A stretch of 64,000 nucleotides of DNA, taken from the NCBI GenBank assembly GCA_019751945.1, contig JAIEMT010000018.1, forward strand, positions 31,783 through 95,782, given 5' to 3'. This document shows positions 32,588 to 41,301 of the stretch, piece after piece (within the stretch, counting starts at the first letter, position 1; every line of letters begins with the position of its first letter). The notes beneath the pieces were generated by a model. That model was not told the DNA's origin. It saw nothing but the letters and a program-made list of their open reading frames with translations, and searched no databases. The stretch comes from a bacterium (GTDB lineage Bacteria > Bdellovibrionota > UBA1018). The position numbers and the translations under genes were made by a program.

Positions 32588-34017
32588 AGGGTAATGTCGC
32601 CCTTGTCCGGACGGGGCATCATTACCGGCGTACCAGCTGTATCTGAAGCCAGATTGCCGAACAAGGTGTACTCGCCCAACCACGCTAATCGCACTGTTCC
32701 AGTCTCACCCGCGCGATGTTTAGCAATAATCAGTTCGGCAATTCCACGTTCTTCAGTGTTCTTATTATAGACTTCGTCTCTATAAACAAACGCTACTAAG
32801 TCCGCGTCCTGCTCGATGGCTCCAGATTCGCGCAGGTCTGAAAGCATCGGGCGCTTGTCTTGGCGGGATTCCACACCACGATTCAATTGCGACAGGGCAA
32901 TGATCGGAACTCTCAGTTCCTTGCCCAAAGCTTTCAAGTTTCGGCTGATTTCAGAAATTTCGCGTTCGCGAGAGCCATCACCTTTACTCGCCGCCTTGGA
33001 ACCTTTCATGAGTTGGAGGTAGTCGACCACAATCAAATCGAGTCGTTTTTCTACCGAGAGCAAACGGCGACAACGCGCGCGCATGTCCATCACGGTGAGA
33101 TCGCCGGAATCGTCGATGAAGATTTTTGCTTTCGAAAGCTGATCAGCTGCTTGAGCCAATCTGGGCCAATCGCGATCGGCCAGTTTTCCTACGCGCAGAC
33201 GTTTCGAATCAATTCGCGAAAGTCCGGATAGAAAACGAAAGCCCAATTCTTCTTTCGACATTTCGAGAGAGAAAAGCGCGATGACTGCTTTTTTAGAAAC
33301 AGCCGCATTTTGAGCCGCAGAGAGCACCAAGCTGGTTTTACCCATGGCCGGTCGTCCCGCGATGATGATGAGTTGTCCTGGATGCAGGCCGCTCGTCATC
33401 TTGTCCCAATCCGTGAATCCTGTGGAAAGGCCTGTGACTGCTTCCTTGCGCTGAAAGAGATCTTCGATGGAATGCACGTTTTCGACGATCACGTCTTGAA
33501 GCGCAGTAAAAGATTTGGTGAGTTTGATGTCCGAAACAGAAAATACTTTTCGTTCCGCTTCGTCCAGAAAGGCTTCCACGTCTTCGACACCGTCAAAAGC
33601 CAGGCCAGCAATTTCGCCGGTGGTTTCAATCATTCGGCGAAGCAAAGCTTTGTCGCGAATCTGTCTGCCGTAGGCGCTGACGTTACCGATTGCGAAATGG
33701 TCTTCGAACAAACTGGTCAGCGTGGTGGTGCCGCCGACATTTTCGAAAGTACCGCGATCTTTTAAAGTAGAAGTGAGTGTGACTAAGTCGACCGGTTCGC
33801 CTCGTTCCGAGAGCGACACCATGACTTCAAAAATTCGTTGATGAGATTCGCGGTAGAAGTCTCGAGCTTCGACCCCCAATTCTAAAACGCGATGAATGAG
33901 ATCGTTTTGAACCAGGATCGCTCCCAGTACGGAGCGTTCAGCTTCAAGATTGTGCGGAGGAACACGAGCGCCCGGAAACGAACTTGGCGAAGTCTCTGGA
34001 TTGTTCCCCCCGTACAT
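32584..34017 (-). CDS. dnaB: Replicative DNA helicase DnaB
   Basis: A 477-residue hexameric helicase that unwinds DNA at the replication fork. The N-terminal DnaB_N domain (PHNLEAERSVLGAIL) is followed by a RecA-like motor with Walker A GRPAMGKTS at 221-229, Walker B LDLIVVDYLQLM, and motif 4 with ALSQLNRGVE. No intein interrupts it. It lies six bases after rplI, the conserved rpsF-rpsR-rplI-dnaB order. Confidence 0.97.
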   Translation of the reverse strand: MYGGNNPETSPSSFPGARVPPHNLEAERSVLGAILVQNDLIHRVLELGVEARDFYRESHQRIFEVMVSLSERGEPVDLVTLTSTLKDRGTFENVGGTTTLTSLFEDHFAIGNVSAYGRQIRDKALLRRMIETTGEIAGLAFDGVEDVEAFLDEAERKVFSVSDIKLTKSFTALQDVIVENVHSIEDLFQRKEAVTGLSTGFTDWDKMTSGLHPGQLIIIAGRPAMGKTSLVLSAAQNAAVSKKAVIALFSLEMSKEELGFRFLSGLSRIDSKRLRVGKLADRDWPRLAQAADQLSKAKIFIDDSGDLTVMDMRARCRRLLSVEKRLDLIVVDYLQLMKGSKAASKGDGSREREISEISRNLKALGKELRVPIIALSQLNRGVESRQDKRPMLSDLRESGAIEQDADLVAFVYRDEVYNKNTEERGIAELIIAKHRAGETGTVRLAWLGEYTLFGNLASDTAGTPVMMPRPDKGDITL

Positions 34018-34023
34018 CGAGGA

Positions 34024-34470
34024 CTACTCCTCTCGGACGACCCAAACCTTCATAGGAGTGGACACATCCGTTTGCAAATTGATGGTCACAGTGTGAACGC
34101 CCAATGCCTTGATCGGGTGATCCAAATGAATCGAGCGGCGCTCGACAACGAAGCCAGCCTTCTTCAGAGCATCAGCGATGTCTGCTGAAGTGACTGAGCC
34201 ATAAAGTTTTTCGTGTTCGCCAACCTTGCGGCTGATGGTGCACGAATATTCAGCCAGCTTCTTAGCCAAATCTTCCGAGCCCGCTTTTTCAGCGAGTCTT
34301 TTCTTCTCGAGTGATTTCTTATGATGTTCAATTGCGGCGACATTGCCTTCATCTGCTGCAACCACCAGTTTGCGCGGGAGCAAAAAATTTCTGGCATAGC
34401 CATCCGTTACCTTAACGACATCTCCGATGTGGCCCAGGTTCTCAACATTTTCACGTAAGATCACTAACAT
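34024..34470 (-). CDS. rplI: 50S ribosomal protein L9
   Basis: A 148-residue L9 with the conserved N-terminal rRNA-binding domain (MLVILRENVENLGHIGDVVKV, GYARNFLLPRKLV), a central connecting helix rich in Lys and Glu, and a C-terminal domain (LYGSVTSADIADAL). It binds 23S rRNA near L1. AGGAG lies upstream. It lies between the DUF2232 protein and dnaB. Confidence 0.97.
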   Translation of the reverse strand: MLVILRENVENLGHIGDVVKVTDGYARNFLLPRKLVVAADEGNVAAIEHHKKSLEKKRLAEKAGSEDLAKKLAEYSCTISRKVGEHEKLYGSVTSADIADALKKAGFVVERRSIHLDHPIKALGVHTVTINLQTDVSTPMKVWVVREE

Positions 34471-34511
34471 AACTGCTTCACTCCTAAAGAAAACTAAGAT
34501 TTCAGAACTGC

Positions 34512-35432
34512 CTAGGATTGCCTCAACTTAGCTCGAAAGTCAAACCATAGGTCGAAGAACCCAACGCCTAAGACCAACGGCAGCATCAAAAAAACGACCA
34601 ACAAATAAGCCACGGATCGCACCAATCCGCGAAATTTCCAGACATCAAAAACAAAGCTCAGTATGCTCAAGCCCTGAATGGCGTAGATGGCCATGAAGAA
34701 CTTGAAGAAGTTCGTTCCCCAAATCTCTAACTTGCCGTGCGCAAAGATCATGAAAACACTAGCGATAATCGTTGGCCACAGCAGGTACTCCGGTGCTTTC
34801 CAGGTTCGGAAATACGAGAATTCCAAGTTCAAGGACTCGCGCAGCTTCTGGGGATTGAGTCTCAACACGATGAAGGTATTCGCCCAAACCAAGATGAGTG
34901 CAAAAATCCCAATCCCCGAAGGAACCTCGGAGAGGAGCTGGTTTTTCCAGTCGCCGGCATCTTCACCGCGAAGCCAAGTTTCCTTTGCTTCGGGAGAAAT
35001 CGAGCTGAGTAAGAAATCCACCCAGCTGGAGAGCTCTTGTCGCAAATGAGCCACGGGGTTTACACGGTTGGCATAAGCCAACGATGCCACCACCAAAAGC
35101 CCAACCACGGCCATGGTTCCCATAGAAAGCAGTGCCGAATTTTCGACTCGAATTTTTCGTTTCAAGAACTCCGGTAAACTCAGCGCTAAAGCCATCACAA
35201 AAATGGCGTAAAGTGCCGCGCTAGGTCCGCCCCCGGCAAAGGCCACCAATGCTAAATTCGTGAAGGCGGCTGCCCACGCCCACGCCCGTCCCGACTGGAA
35301 AGCCAGCATGAGGATAGGAAGGGGCGAGAACAGCGTAAATACGCCGCTCAGAAAAAGCACACCGCTGAGGATGAAGGGAACGCCCTTCGCCCACCACGGA
35401 ATGGTGGCAGTCGTTGCCGGAGCTGAATTCAC
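34512..35432 (-). CDS. DUF2232 family membrane protein
   Basis: A 306-residue polytopic inner-membrane protein with about eight hydrophobic segments, including pairs near residues 15-60, 65-90, 100-120, 170-190 and two or three in the last 100 residues. DUF2232 (YybS-like) proteins are commonly encoded next to rpsF/rpsR/rplI/dnaB in deltaproteobacteria and Firmicutes, which supports the call; their function is unknown. It starts at GTG, three bases after the rpsR stop, so it is expressed with the ribosomal genes. Confidence 0.8.
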   Translation of the reverse strand: MNSAPATTATIPWWAKGVPFILSGVLFLSGVFTLFSPLPILMLAFQSGRAWAWAAAFTNLALVAFAGGGPSAALYAIFVMALALSLPEFLKRKIRVENSALLSMGTMAVVGLLVVASLAYANRVNPVAHLRQELSSWVDFLLSSISPEAKETWLRGEDAGDWKNQLLSEVPSGIGIFALILVWANTFIVLRLNPQKLRESLNLEFSYFRTWKAPEYLLWPTIIASVFMIFAHGKLEIWGTNFFKFFMAIYAIQGLSILSFVFDVWKFRGLVRSVAYLLVVFLMLPLVLGVGFFDLWFDFRAKLRQS

Positions 35433-35435
35433 AGA

Positions 35436-35756
35436 TTACTGACCCATGGATACGTAGCCAACCAAAGCTAGGTTTCTAGCTCTCTTCACAGAGGTGGTCA
35501 GCTTACGTTGATGGTGAGCACAGGTGCCCGAAATACGGCGCGGAACGATCTTGCCTTGTTCCGTTACGAAAGACTGCATCATGCGCACATCTTTGTAATC
35601 GAGAACGAAGTCGAGGTCCGAGCAGAATCGGCAGACTTTGCGTCTGTGGAAGCCACCGCCGCCACCGCCGCGCTTACCGCCTCTATCGTCACCGTCTTTA
35701 TCTCCGCGATCGTCGCGATGATGTCTCTCTGATTTGTCACCTTTTAAGTATGCCAT
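35436..35756 (-). CDS. rpsR: 30S ribosomal protein S18 with an N-terminal extension
   Basis: A 106-residue S18; the usual length is about 75. The core (FVLDYKDVRMMQSFVTEQGKIVPRRISGTCAHHQRKLTTSVKRARNLALVGY) is standard, with the zinc-type Cys motif CRFC near the core start. The extra N-terminal 35 residues are charged and Gly-rich (SERHHRDDRGDKDGDD, then GGGGGG). S18 forms a heterodimer with S6, whose gene is next upstream and also has an extension. Confidence 0.96.
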   Translation of the reverse strand: MAYLKGDKSERHHRDDRGDKDGDDRGGKRGGGGGGFHRRKVCRFCSDLDFVLDYKDVRMMQSFVTEQGKIVPRRISGTCAHHQRKLTTSVKRARNLALVGYVSMGQ

Positions 35757-35787
35757 GTGTAAAAACCTTTCCTAATTCGTAAAAAAA

Positions 35788-36306
35788 TTAATTTCCGGAT
35801 TCTGAGCCGCCGCCGTCGCCGGAATCCATTTCAAAGTCTTCAGCAGACGGACCGCGATCGCGCGATTCGTAATCGTGTGAACGGCGTTCGCCAAAGCGTT
35901 CTTCACGCTTTGCTTCGCGCTCTTCTTCACGGCGTTTAGCTGCTGCTTGGATTTCTTCACGGCGCTTTTGGAATTTCTCAGCGTCGAATTCTTTTTCCAA
36001 ATTCACGGTCAAGAAGCGAAGAACGTGATCGTGGAGGCGTAAGTTACGCTCGATCTCGTGCACGACTTCCCCTTTGCCAGTGTAGACGAAGTAATTGTAC
36101 TGACCGCGGCTTTCCTTTTGAATCGGATAAGCCAAGCGGCGCTTGCCCCAGTCTTCAGAAAGAACGAGCTTTCCATTGAAGGAAGCCACAACGCCGTTCA
36201 AACGCTCTTGAAGCGCCTTCACTGCGTCATCGGTCATTTCTGCGCGGGTAATAAACGTGGTTTCATAACCAGGAAGAACTCCTGTGTCTCGAGTAGCTGC
36301 TGACAT
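35788..36306 (-). CDS. rpsF: 30S ribosomal protein S6 with a long C-terminal tail
   Basis: A 172-residue S6. The first 110 residues form the normal ferredoxin-like fold (YETTFITRAEM, WGKRRLAYPIQKESRGQYNYFVY, NLRLHDHVLRFLTV). The last 60 are an Arg/Glu-rich coiled-coil-like stretch (KRREEEREAKREERFGERR) ending in an acidic, Gly/Ser-rich tail. It starts with AAGGAG five bases upstream and is the first gene of the rpsF-rpsR-DUF2232-rplI-dnaB operon. The 161-base leader, shared with the divergent cyclophilin gene, holds no clear promoter or known S6:S18 regulatory fold. Confidence 0.96.
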   Translation of the reverse strand: MSAATRDTGVLPGYETTFITRAEMTDDAVKALQERLNGVVASFNGKLVLSEDWGKRRLAYPIQKESRGQYNYFVYTGKGEVVHEIERNLRLHDHVLRFLTVNLEKEFDAEKFQKRREEIQAAAKRREEEREAKREERFGERRSHDYESRDRGPSAEDFEMDSGDGGGSESGN

Positions 36307-36467
36307 CTTTTCTCCTTATGGTTACCAAGCACAGTTGCCTGGCAGCCCAGTTTTAAAAATCCCACTGAGCAAGGTCCAGCTGGTGTAGCACAACAGGCTG
36401 GGGAGAAAAAGTAGAAAGATCGCCTAAGAGGTCCCGGATTCTGCTTGAGTCCTGCTAACTTGCGGGT

Positions 36468-37187
36468 ATGATCGCCAGAAAACGGGGTGCAACTATGCGA
36501 TTTCGCAGTCTACCAATAGCGCTGTTGATTCTGGCTGTTTTAGGTGTGTTAGGTGTTCTGGCCTACTACCGAATGCAATCCAGTCCCGAGATTACGGCTG
36601 GCGCGCCGGTGACTGAACCCATTCCGGGCGTCGGAGCCAGCGCTTCACCCGGTCCTTCCGGCAGCCCAGTAGCTGCCGCATCTCCAGGAGCTCCCACCAT
36701 GGACAGCAAACCAGTTTCAAATCAAAATCCGGATCTCGCAGTCGATGCGAACGGTCTTTCTAAAGCAACCGTCGTGCTTTCTACTGAAAAGGGTCAGATC
36801 CGCTTCAAATTTTATCCCAAAGATGCACCCAATACAGTGAATCGCATCATCGAGTTGATCAATCAGGGCTTCTACAATGGCTTGGTGTTTCACCGCGTGG
36901 AACCCGGCTTCGTTATTCAAGGTGGCGATCCGATGGGCCAAGGCATTGGCGGCAGCGGGAAGAAACAAAAGGCAGAGTTTAATACCCGCCGACACATCGA
37001 AGGCACGGTGGCTATGGCTCGCCGAGGTGACGATGTCGACTCGGCTGATTCGCAATTCTACGTCACTCTTGGACCGCAGCCTTTCTTAGACGGAAAATAC
37101 ACAGTCTTCGGTCAAGTCATTGAAGGCATGGACGTCGCTAAGAAAATCATTCGGGGCGATAAGATTGTCTCGATGATCGTGCAATAA
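36468..37187 (+). CDS. Membrane-anchored cyclophilin-type peptidyl-prolyl isomerase
   Basis: A 239-residue cyclophilin. An N-terminal hydrophobic anchor (about 16-33), a Pro/Ala/Ser/Gly-rich linker (about 45-95) and a C-terminal cyclophilin domain (VVLSTEKGQIRFKFYPKDAPNTVNRI, FHRVEPGFVIQGGDPMG, DSADSQFYVTLGPQPFLDGKYTVFGQV) are seen, with the catalytic Arg of FHRV and the Gln of QGGD. It faces the periplasm and probably assists folding of exported proteins. Two ATGs are possible (36468 and 36495); the ribosome-binding site is weak for both. Confidence 0.92.
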   Translation: MIARKRGATMRFRSLPIALLILAVLGVLGVLAYYRMQSSPEITAGAPVTEPIPGVGASASPGPSGSPVAAASPGAPTMDSKPVSNQNPDLAVDANGLSKATVVLSTEKGQIRFKFYPKDAPNTVNRIIELINQGFYNGLVFHRVEPGFVIQGGDPMGQGIGGSGKKQKAEFNTRRHIEGTVAMARRGDDVDSADSQFYVTLGPQPFLDGKYTVFGQVIEGMDVAKKIIRGDKIVSMIVQ

Positions 37188-37199
37188 GCGAGTCAGCAG

Positions 37200-37823
37200 T
37201 TACTGCCAGTCTTTCTTAATGGTGTCGTTGGGAATGATTCCCACTTCTTTGAGCGCCTTCGCTGCTCGGTCGCTTTTGGTGCGAACCCACATTTCGTAAA
37301 TTCGGAGAATGTCTTTTTCGGTTTTTTGGCCGGTCTTGTCACTCACTTCAGCGAGCACTTCCACAAACTTTCCAAATTTTTCAGCGAGTTCACTGTACAG
37401 GGCTCGAAAAAGTTTTTCTTCGGCTCGAATGGCTGCTTGTTTGTAAGCCGTTCCACCCATGTCGATGTAGTAATCCACATCCACGAGCTTGCGGTTTAGA
37501 CTGTCTTGAAAGAAGCCCGCGACATAAAGGGAAACGTCGCCGACGTGTTGAAACAGATTTTTCTGCGCTTCGGCTTGTTCCTTTTCGAGGGCTTCTTTAA
37601 TCATGAGAGCGAGAGGTTCTTCGCGCTGATGGCCCTGGGCGTCTTTTGGAAATAGGCGATCGGTGGTCATGAACTTGTTTAATAAATCGACGAGATAGAA
37701 TTCGGTCTCAGGACGAGTGGTAATTTGTTGGCTGCCCATTGCCGAGCTGACCAACTCTCGAAAATAATCTTGGGGCTGGACCACAAGGGTTAGACCCGTT
37801 TTGGAATCAGAATCGTTACTCAT
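37200..37823 (-). CDS. Conserved-looking protein of unknown function
   Basis: A 207-residue cytoplasmic, mainly helical, acidic protein with no signal peptide or membrane segment. Features include FRELVSSAM, EFYLVDLLNKFM and many Lys/Glu-rich helical stretches such as IRAEEKLFRALYSELAEKFGKFVEVLAEV. No family was recognised. A good GGGGAG precedes the ATG. It is convergent with the cyclophilin gene, 12 bases away. Confidence 0.7.
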   Translation of the reverse strand: MSNDSDSKTGLTLVVQPQDYFRELVSSAMGSQQITTRPETEFYLVDLLNKFMTTDRLFPKDAQGHQREEPLALMIKEALEKEQAEAQKNLFQHVGDVSLYVAGFFQDSLNRKLVDVDYYIDMGGTAYKQAAIRAEEKLFRALYSELAEKFGKFVEVLAEVSDKTGQKTEKDILRIYEMWVRTKSDRAAKALKEVGIIPNDTIKKDWQ

Positions 37824-38057
37824 CTCTTACTCCCCATCGGATGCCGTTGAGAATAATATTAGACAAAAATAAACAGGTATAAGGGGTATCGATTGGTTGT
37901 TTTGCGGAAACGTTCCTCCACCTCCCTCTATTTTCAGCTCCTTGGGCTTTTGAGTCAAATCGAGGCTTATATCGGATTTAATGCGCCGAATTAGGGATTT
38001 GACGAAAAATCCTGGGTCGTTTCAGACACAGGTTCTCCTCGCGGCGCGGAAATCCTG

Positions 38058-38720
38058 ATGTTAGAATTTCCAAAAAGGTCGTCTGCAAAAATGTCAGCGA
38101 GTGCGAAGGTTCTTTTCTTAATCGCTTTAGGTTTTTCGGTGGTTCCAGCGGGTGCAACCGAGATTGCAGTCACGCTCTTTGGTAGCAAATGTAAACTCAG
38201 GGGCAATTTCGAAAAGCCAGCGCTTCAAGCGGTCCATGCTGTGAGCCCCGCAGAAGCTTTACCGTCAATGGACAATGAAGACGAGCGGAACCCTTTCGAC
38301 CTCCTTCGGAAAATTAAACAAAGCTTGTTGAAAACAAAAGCTCCGGAACAGCATTCACTTCCAAAAGCTTTGCACGACTATCGCGAACAGCTCATTCGTC
38401 GTTTGACAGCTCAATCCGCTTTTTTAGAAGCGTGGATGAAATACGAAAAAGACAGCGCGCTTCCTGCTTTTTCAAAGAGCCTCGCGCCCTATCTCGAAGC
38501 CGAGAAATTAAAGGAATTGGAAGCCCAGCTGAAGAAAAATGGGGCAGCGAAGAAACCTGCTAAGGGCGAGGCGAAAGTCGATGCATTTACGCAGGCGTTC
38601 AAATTCTACAATGGTTGGATTGTTTCCAGTCCTGAAGCGGATTTTCACCGCGTCATACGTACTGCTGGAGTGGAGTACCTCTGCGCGTTTGATGACGGCG
38701 AAGAAGACGATCACGAGTAG
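38058..38720 (+). CDS. Exported protein of unknown function
   Basis: A 220-residue protein with a signal peptide (SASAKVLFLIALGFSVVPAGA|TE) preceded by a charged N-terminus; an alternative start at 38091 removes 11 residues and leaves the signal intact. The mature part is mostly helical with a Lys-rich middle (LKELEAQLKKNG) and two Cys (KCKLRG, YLCAFD), ending in an acidic tail. No family was recognised. The 234 bases upstream show no clear promoter. Confidence 0.7.
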   Translation: MLEFPKRSSAKMSASAKVLFLIALGFSVVPAGATEIAVTLFGSKCKLRGNFEKPALQAVHAVSPAEALPSMDNEDERNPFDLLRKIKQSLLKTKAPEQHSLPKALHDYREQLIRRLTAQSAFLEAWMKYEKDSALPAFSKSLAPYLEAEKLKELEAQLKKNGAAKKPAKGEAKVDAFTQAFKFYNGWIVSSPEADFHRVIRTAGVEYLCAFDDGEEDDHE

Positions 38721-38760
38721 CACCGCGTCTTGCTAATTCCGCTCCCCTAGCTTATTCCCG

Positions 38761-38784
38761 CCCCACGCATTTCTGCGTAGGGGG
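38761..38784 (+). promoter_or_regulatory. Hairpin that pairs the ribosome-binding site of the 38794 gene
   Basis: CCCCACGCA (38761-38769) pairs with TGCGT and GGGG (38774-38783, one bulged A), and the GGGG is part of the Shine-Dalgarno AGGGGG ten bases before the ATG. Folding would sequester the ribosome-binding site; there is no T tract after it. Confidence 0.4.
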
Positions 38785-38793
38785 AAAAATAAA

Positions 38794-39186
38794 ATGAAGA
38801 AAATAGGTTTAGCTATGTTGGTGTCTGCTGGCTTGGTTTCAAACGCCATGGCTTCTGACAAAGTTTGTTTCGGGTCCAAGAACAATGACGAAACAAGAGG
38901 CGCTATCATCAAGGTCGAAATTTCAAAGAAGGAAGTCTCCATCCGTGTAGTGAAGTGGGAGAACGACTACTACAACGGAACTTTTCCGGCGTACAACAGC
39001 ACTGTGAAAGGTCGAGATGGAAAGACCTACATGGAATACAAGGGCGCTAGCACCGATTACCAAGAAGTTATTTTGGTGGACCAAGAGCTGTTGAAAACAG
39101 GGACGACGGGATTGTTACAGTTTCGTGCACGCGGAGAAGGCTTCTTTAATTCCGTCTTCGTCTGCCGCGACGACGACCGCCCTTAG
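38794..39186 (+). CDS. Small exported protein of unknown function
   Basis: A 130-residue protein with a Sec signal peptide (MKKIGLAMLVSAGLVSNAMA|S). The mature 110 residues are beta-rich (IIKVEISKKEVSIRVVKW; TGLLQFRARGEGFFNSVFV) with two Cys at the ends (KVCFG, VFVCRD) that may form a disulfide. It is similar in style to small periplasmic or secreted beta-sandwich proteins; no family was recognised. A strong Shine-Dalgarno is partly in a hairpin. Confidence 0.7.
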   Translation: MKKIGLAMLVSAGLVSNAMASDKVCFGSKNNDETRGAIIKVEISKKEVSIRVVKWENDYYNGTFPAYNSTVKGRDGKTYMEYKGASTDYQEVILVDQELLKTGTTGLLQFRARGEGFFNSVFVCRDDDRP

Positions 39187-39246
39187 TCTGAGCCTTGACC
39201 TCCGGATAGTGGCATCATATGTATTCAGTCTATCCATGGGTCCAGT

Positions 39247-39915
39247 ATGAATAAATATTTAGCGCGTCCTTGGCATCTTGCTCGCCGCCAGGCGGGGTTT
39301 CGGAAGTACTTTGCGGCTTGTCAGGCTCAAGGTTCAGGCCCGAAGCTTCATGTGGGGTGCGGCAATCGGCCTATTTCGGGTTGGTGCAACATCGATGTGG
39401 CGCATCTGACCCAGGACGTTCAGTACGTCAACGCGTTGAAGAGGCTGCCCTTTGAAGACGGCAGCTTTCAGTTTATTTTCTCAGAACATTTTATCGAGCA
39501 CCTTGCTTTTGAAGAGGGACTTCGTTTTTTCAAAGAAGCTTACCGAGTTTTGAAAACAGGAGGAGTGCTTCGAACGGCTACTCCCGATTTGAAATTTCTG
39601 AGCAGTCTTTATAGTGGCGATTCCGATCAGAAGCAGCGCTACATCGACTATGTTTTTGAAAACTTCGATGGCGATAAACCCCAATCCCCCGTTGCCAGCA
39701 TCAATCGTTCTTTTTACGGGTGGGGCCATCGCTTCATCTATGATGCGCTCTTTTTAGAAAAGGTTTTGGCTCAGCTCGGCTTTGGAAATTTTAGAACATT
39801 CAAACCGGGGCAGAGCGATGCGCCAGAGTTGCGAGGGTTGGAGCAGCACGGAAAATCCGTACCTTCGGATATCAACGACATGGAAACCTTCGTCTTGGAA
39901 GCCACCAAGCTATGA
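39247..39915 (+). CDS. Class I SAM-dependent methyltransferase
   Basis: A 222-residue methyltransferase. The SAM-binding motif I is LHVGCGNRPISGWCNID at about residues 35-50, then FSEHFIEH (motif post-I) and VLKTGGVLRTATPD. The target is unknown. It overlaps the glycosyltransferase by four bases, and the pair looks like a small surface-polysaccharide or lipopolysaccharide modification operon. Confidence 0.88.
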   Translation: MNKYLARPWHLARRQAGFRKYFAACQAQGSGPKLHVGCGNRPISGWCNIDVAHLTQDVQYVNALKRLPFEDGSFQFIFSEHFIEHLAFEEGLRFFKEAYRVLKTGGVLRTATPDLKFLSSLYSGDSDQKQRYIDYVFENFDGDKPQSPVASINRSFYGWGHRFIYDALFLEKVLAQLGFGNFRTFKPGQSDAPELRGLEQHGKSVPSDINDMETFVLEATKL

Positions 39916-40697
39916 GCGATCTTCCCGTCTCTGCCGTCATCATCACCTATAATGAGGAAAAGAAGATTGAGTCTTGCCTGAAGAGTTTGTCTTGGGCGGA
40001 TGAAATCTGTGTGATCGATGCCAAAAGTACCGATCGCACCAAAGAAATCTGTCTGGATACCTCGAAGCCTTGGTCCAATAAGATTCGTTTAGTGGAGCGC
40101 CCTTGGTCTGGGTTTCGTGATCAGAGAAATTATTCCATCGGGCAAGCCAAGAATGATTGGGTCCTGGTGGTGGATGCGGATGAAGAATGCACTCCGGAAC
40201 TTGCAGAGCGAGTTAGGCTCATGATGAGTCGTTCAGGCGGTCCGGAAAAAAGGGCCTATAAAGTTCATCGTCGCGAGTACTTCATGAACAAGCCCATCTT
40301 TCATGGCATGTGGAATCCCAGCTATCAAGACCGCTTCTTTAATCGGCAGGGCGTTCAGTATGTTAACGAAGTTCACGAGTACCCCGTTTTTGCTCAGCCT
40401 CCTGGTGAGATTCATGAATCGCTCCTTCATAAGTCCGATCTGACAGTTGAAAAGTACATGGAGAAGCTGAACCGGTATACGACGATTGAAGCCCGTGATC
40501 GTTATGAAAAGGGCCAGCGCACGAGTTTATTTAAGCTCCTCGGAGCATTTCCTGCGCACTTCTTGAAGAGCATGTTCTATTACGGCGCTTACAAAGACGG
40601 AATCCACGGTGTGATCATTTCACTCTTGGAAGGTGTTTCGCGCGTGGTTCGTCAGATTAAAATCTGGCAACTCATGCAGCTGGAACGAAAAAACTAA
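39912..40697 (+). CDS. Family 2 glycosyltransferase (WaaE/KdtX-like)
   Basis: A 261-residue inverting GT2 enzyme. The N-terminal GT-A fold has SAVIITYNEEKKIESCLKSL and the DxD sequence VVDADEEC near residues 77-81. The sequence RPWSGFRDQRNY and the C-terminal helix (HGVIISLLEGVSRVVRQIKIW) match the WaaE-like lipopolysaccharide core glycosyltransferases. The sugar donor and acceptor are not proven. Translationally coupled to the methyltransferase. Its stop directly abuts the convergent marC stop. Confidence 0.9.
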   Translation: MSDLPVSAVIITYNEEKKIESCLKSLSWADEICVIDAKSTDRTKEICLDTSKPWSNKIRLVERPWSGFRDQRNYSIGQAKNDWVLVVDADEECTPELAERVRLMMSRSGGPEKRAYKVHRREYFMNKPIFHGMWNPSYQDRFFNRQGVQYVNEVHEYPVFAQPPGEIHESLLHKSDLTVEKYMEKLNRYTTIEARDRYEKGQRTSLFKLLGAFPAHFLKSMFYYGAYKDGIHGVIISLLEGVSRVVRQIKIWQLMQLERKN

Positions 40698-41297
40698 TTA
40701 CTTAGTACTGAATGCGCTGATGGCTTCGGAGAGGCCGACGCGCATCATCGCTACGGCGATTGCAGCAAGAAGGAGCGCTGCAATTTTTGAGAGCACCACG
40801 GTTCCGTCTTTGCCGACAACCGCAGTCACGGCTTCACTCTTTCGCAGCAATCCCCAGCCAATCAAGTAGTTCGTAAACAGCGCGGCAAGAGTAATGACAT
40901 AGCCGTAAGATCCTACCTGAAGAATGAGAGTGGTGAGAACGCCGGGGCCAGTAATGAGGGGAACTGCGAGCGGCACAATTCCGGTCGAACCCGAAACCGA
41001 TTTCTGATGAACCGCATGAGGCCCACCCAAGAGGTCGGTCAACGCCACCAGTAGCAGAATAATTCCCCCCGCAATTCTGAAATCTGAAATGCGTATTCCC
41101 AGATGATGAAAAATGGTCTGACCTAAAAACATGAAAACAATGGCCGTGATGAGGGCAACGAACATGGACTTGTTAACGATCTGCTTGCGCTCTTTATTAC
41201 TTAGACCGCGAGTCATTGAAATATAGAGCGGCAGAGTCCCGATAATGTCGAGTGCAACAAAGATGGCAGTAAATGAGAGAGCAAACTGTCCTAACAT
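40698..41297 (-). CDS. MarC family integral membrane protein
   Basis: A 199-residue membrane protein with about six hydrophobic segments (FALSFTAIFVALDIIGTLPLYI, ALITAIVFMFLGQTIF, and others), and the MarC motifs PLAVPLITGPG and SKIAALLLAAIAVAMM. MarC/UPF0056 proteins are inner-membrane proteins of unknown function; the old link to multidrug resistance is unproven. It lies four bases after the M16 peptidase gene. Confidence 0.92.
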   Translation of the reverse strand: MLGQFALSFTAIFVALDIIGTLPLYISMTRGLSNKERKQIVNKSMFVALITAIVFMFLGQTIFHHLGIRISDFRIAGGIILLLVALTDLLGGPHAVHQKSVSGSTGIVPLAVPLITGPGVLTTLILQVGSYGYVITLAALFTNYLIGWGLLRKSEAVTAVVGKDGTVVLSKIAALLLAAIAVAMMRVGLSEAISAFSTK

Positions 41298-41301
41298 TTC
41301 T

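Noticed and set aside
36307..36467. S6:S18 autoregulatory leader RNA
   Set aside because: The 161-base leader has weak GC-rich stems but I could not identify the conserved loop that the S6:S18 motif needs.
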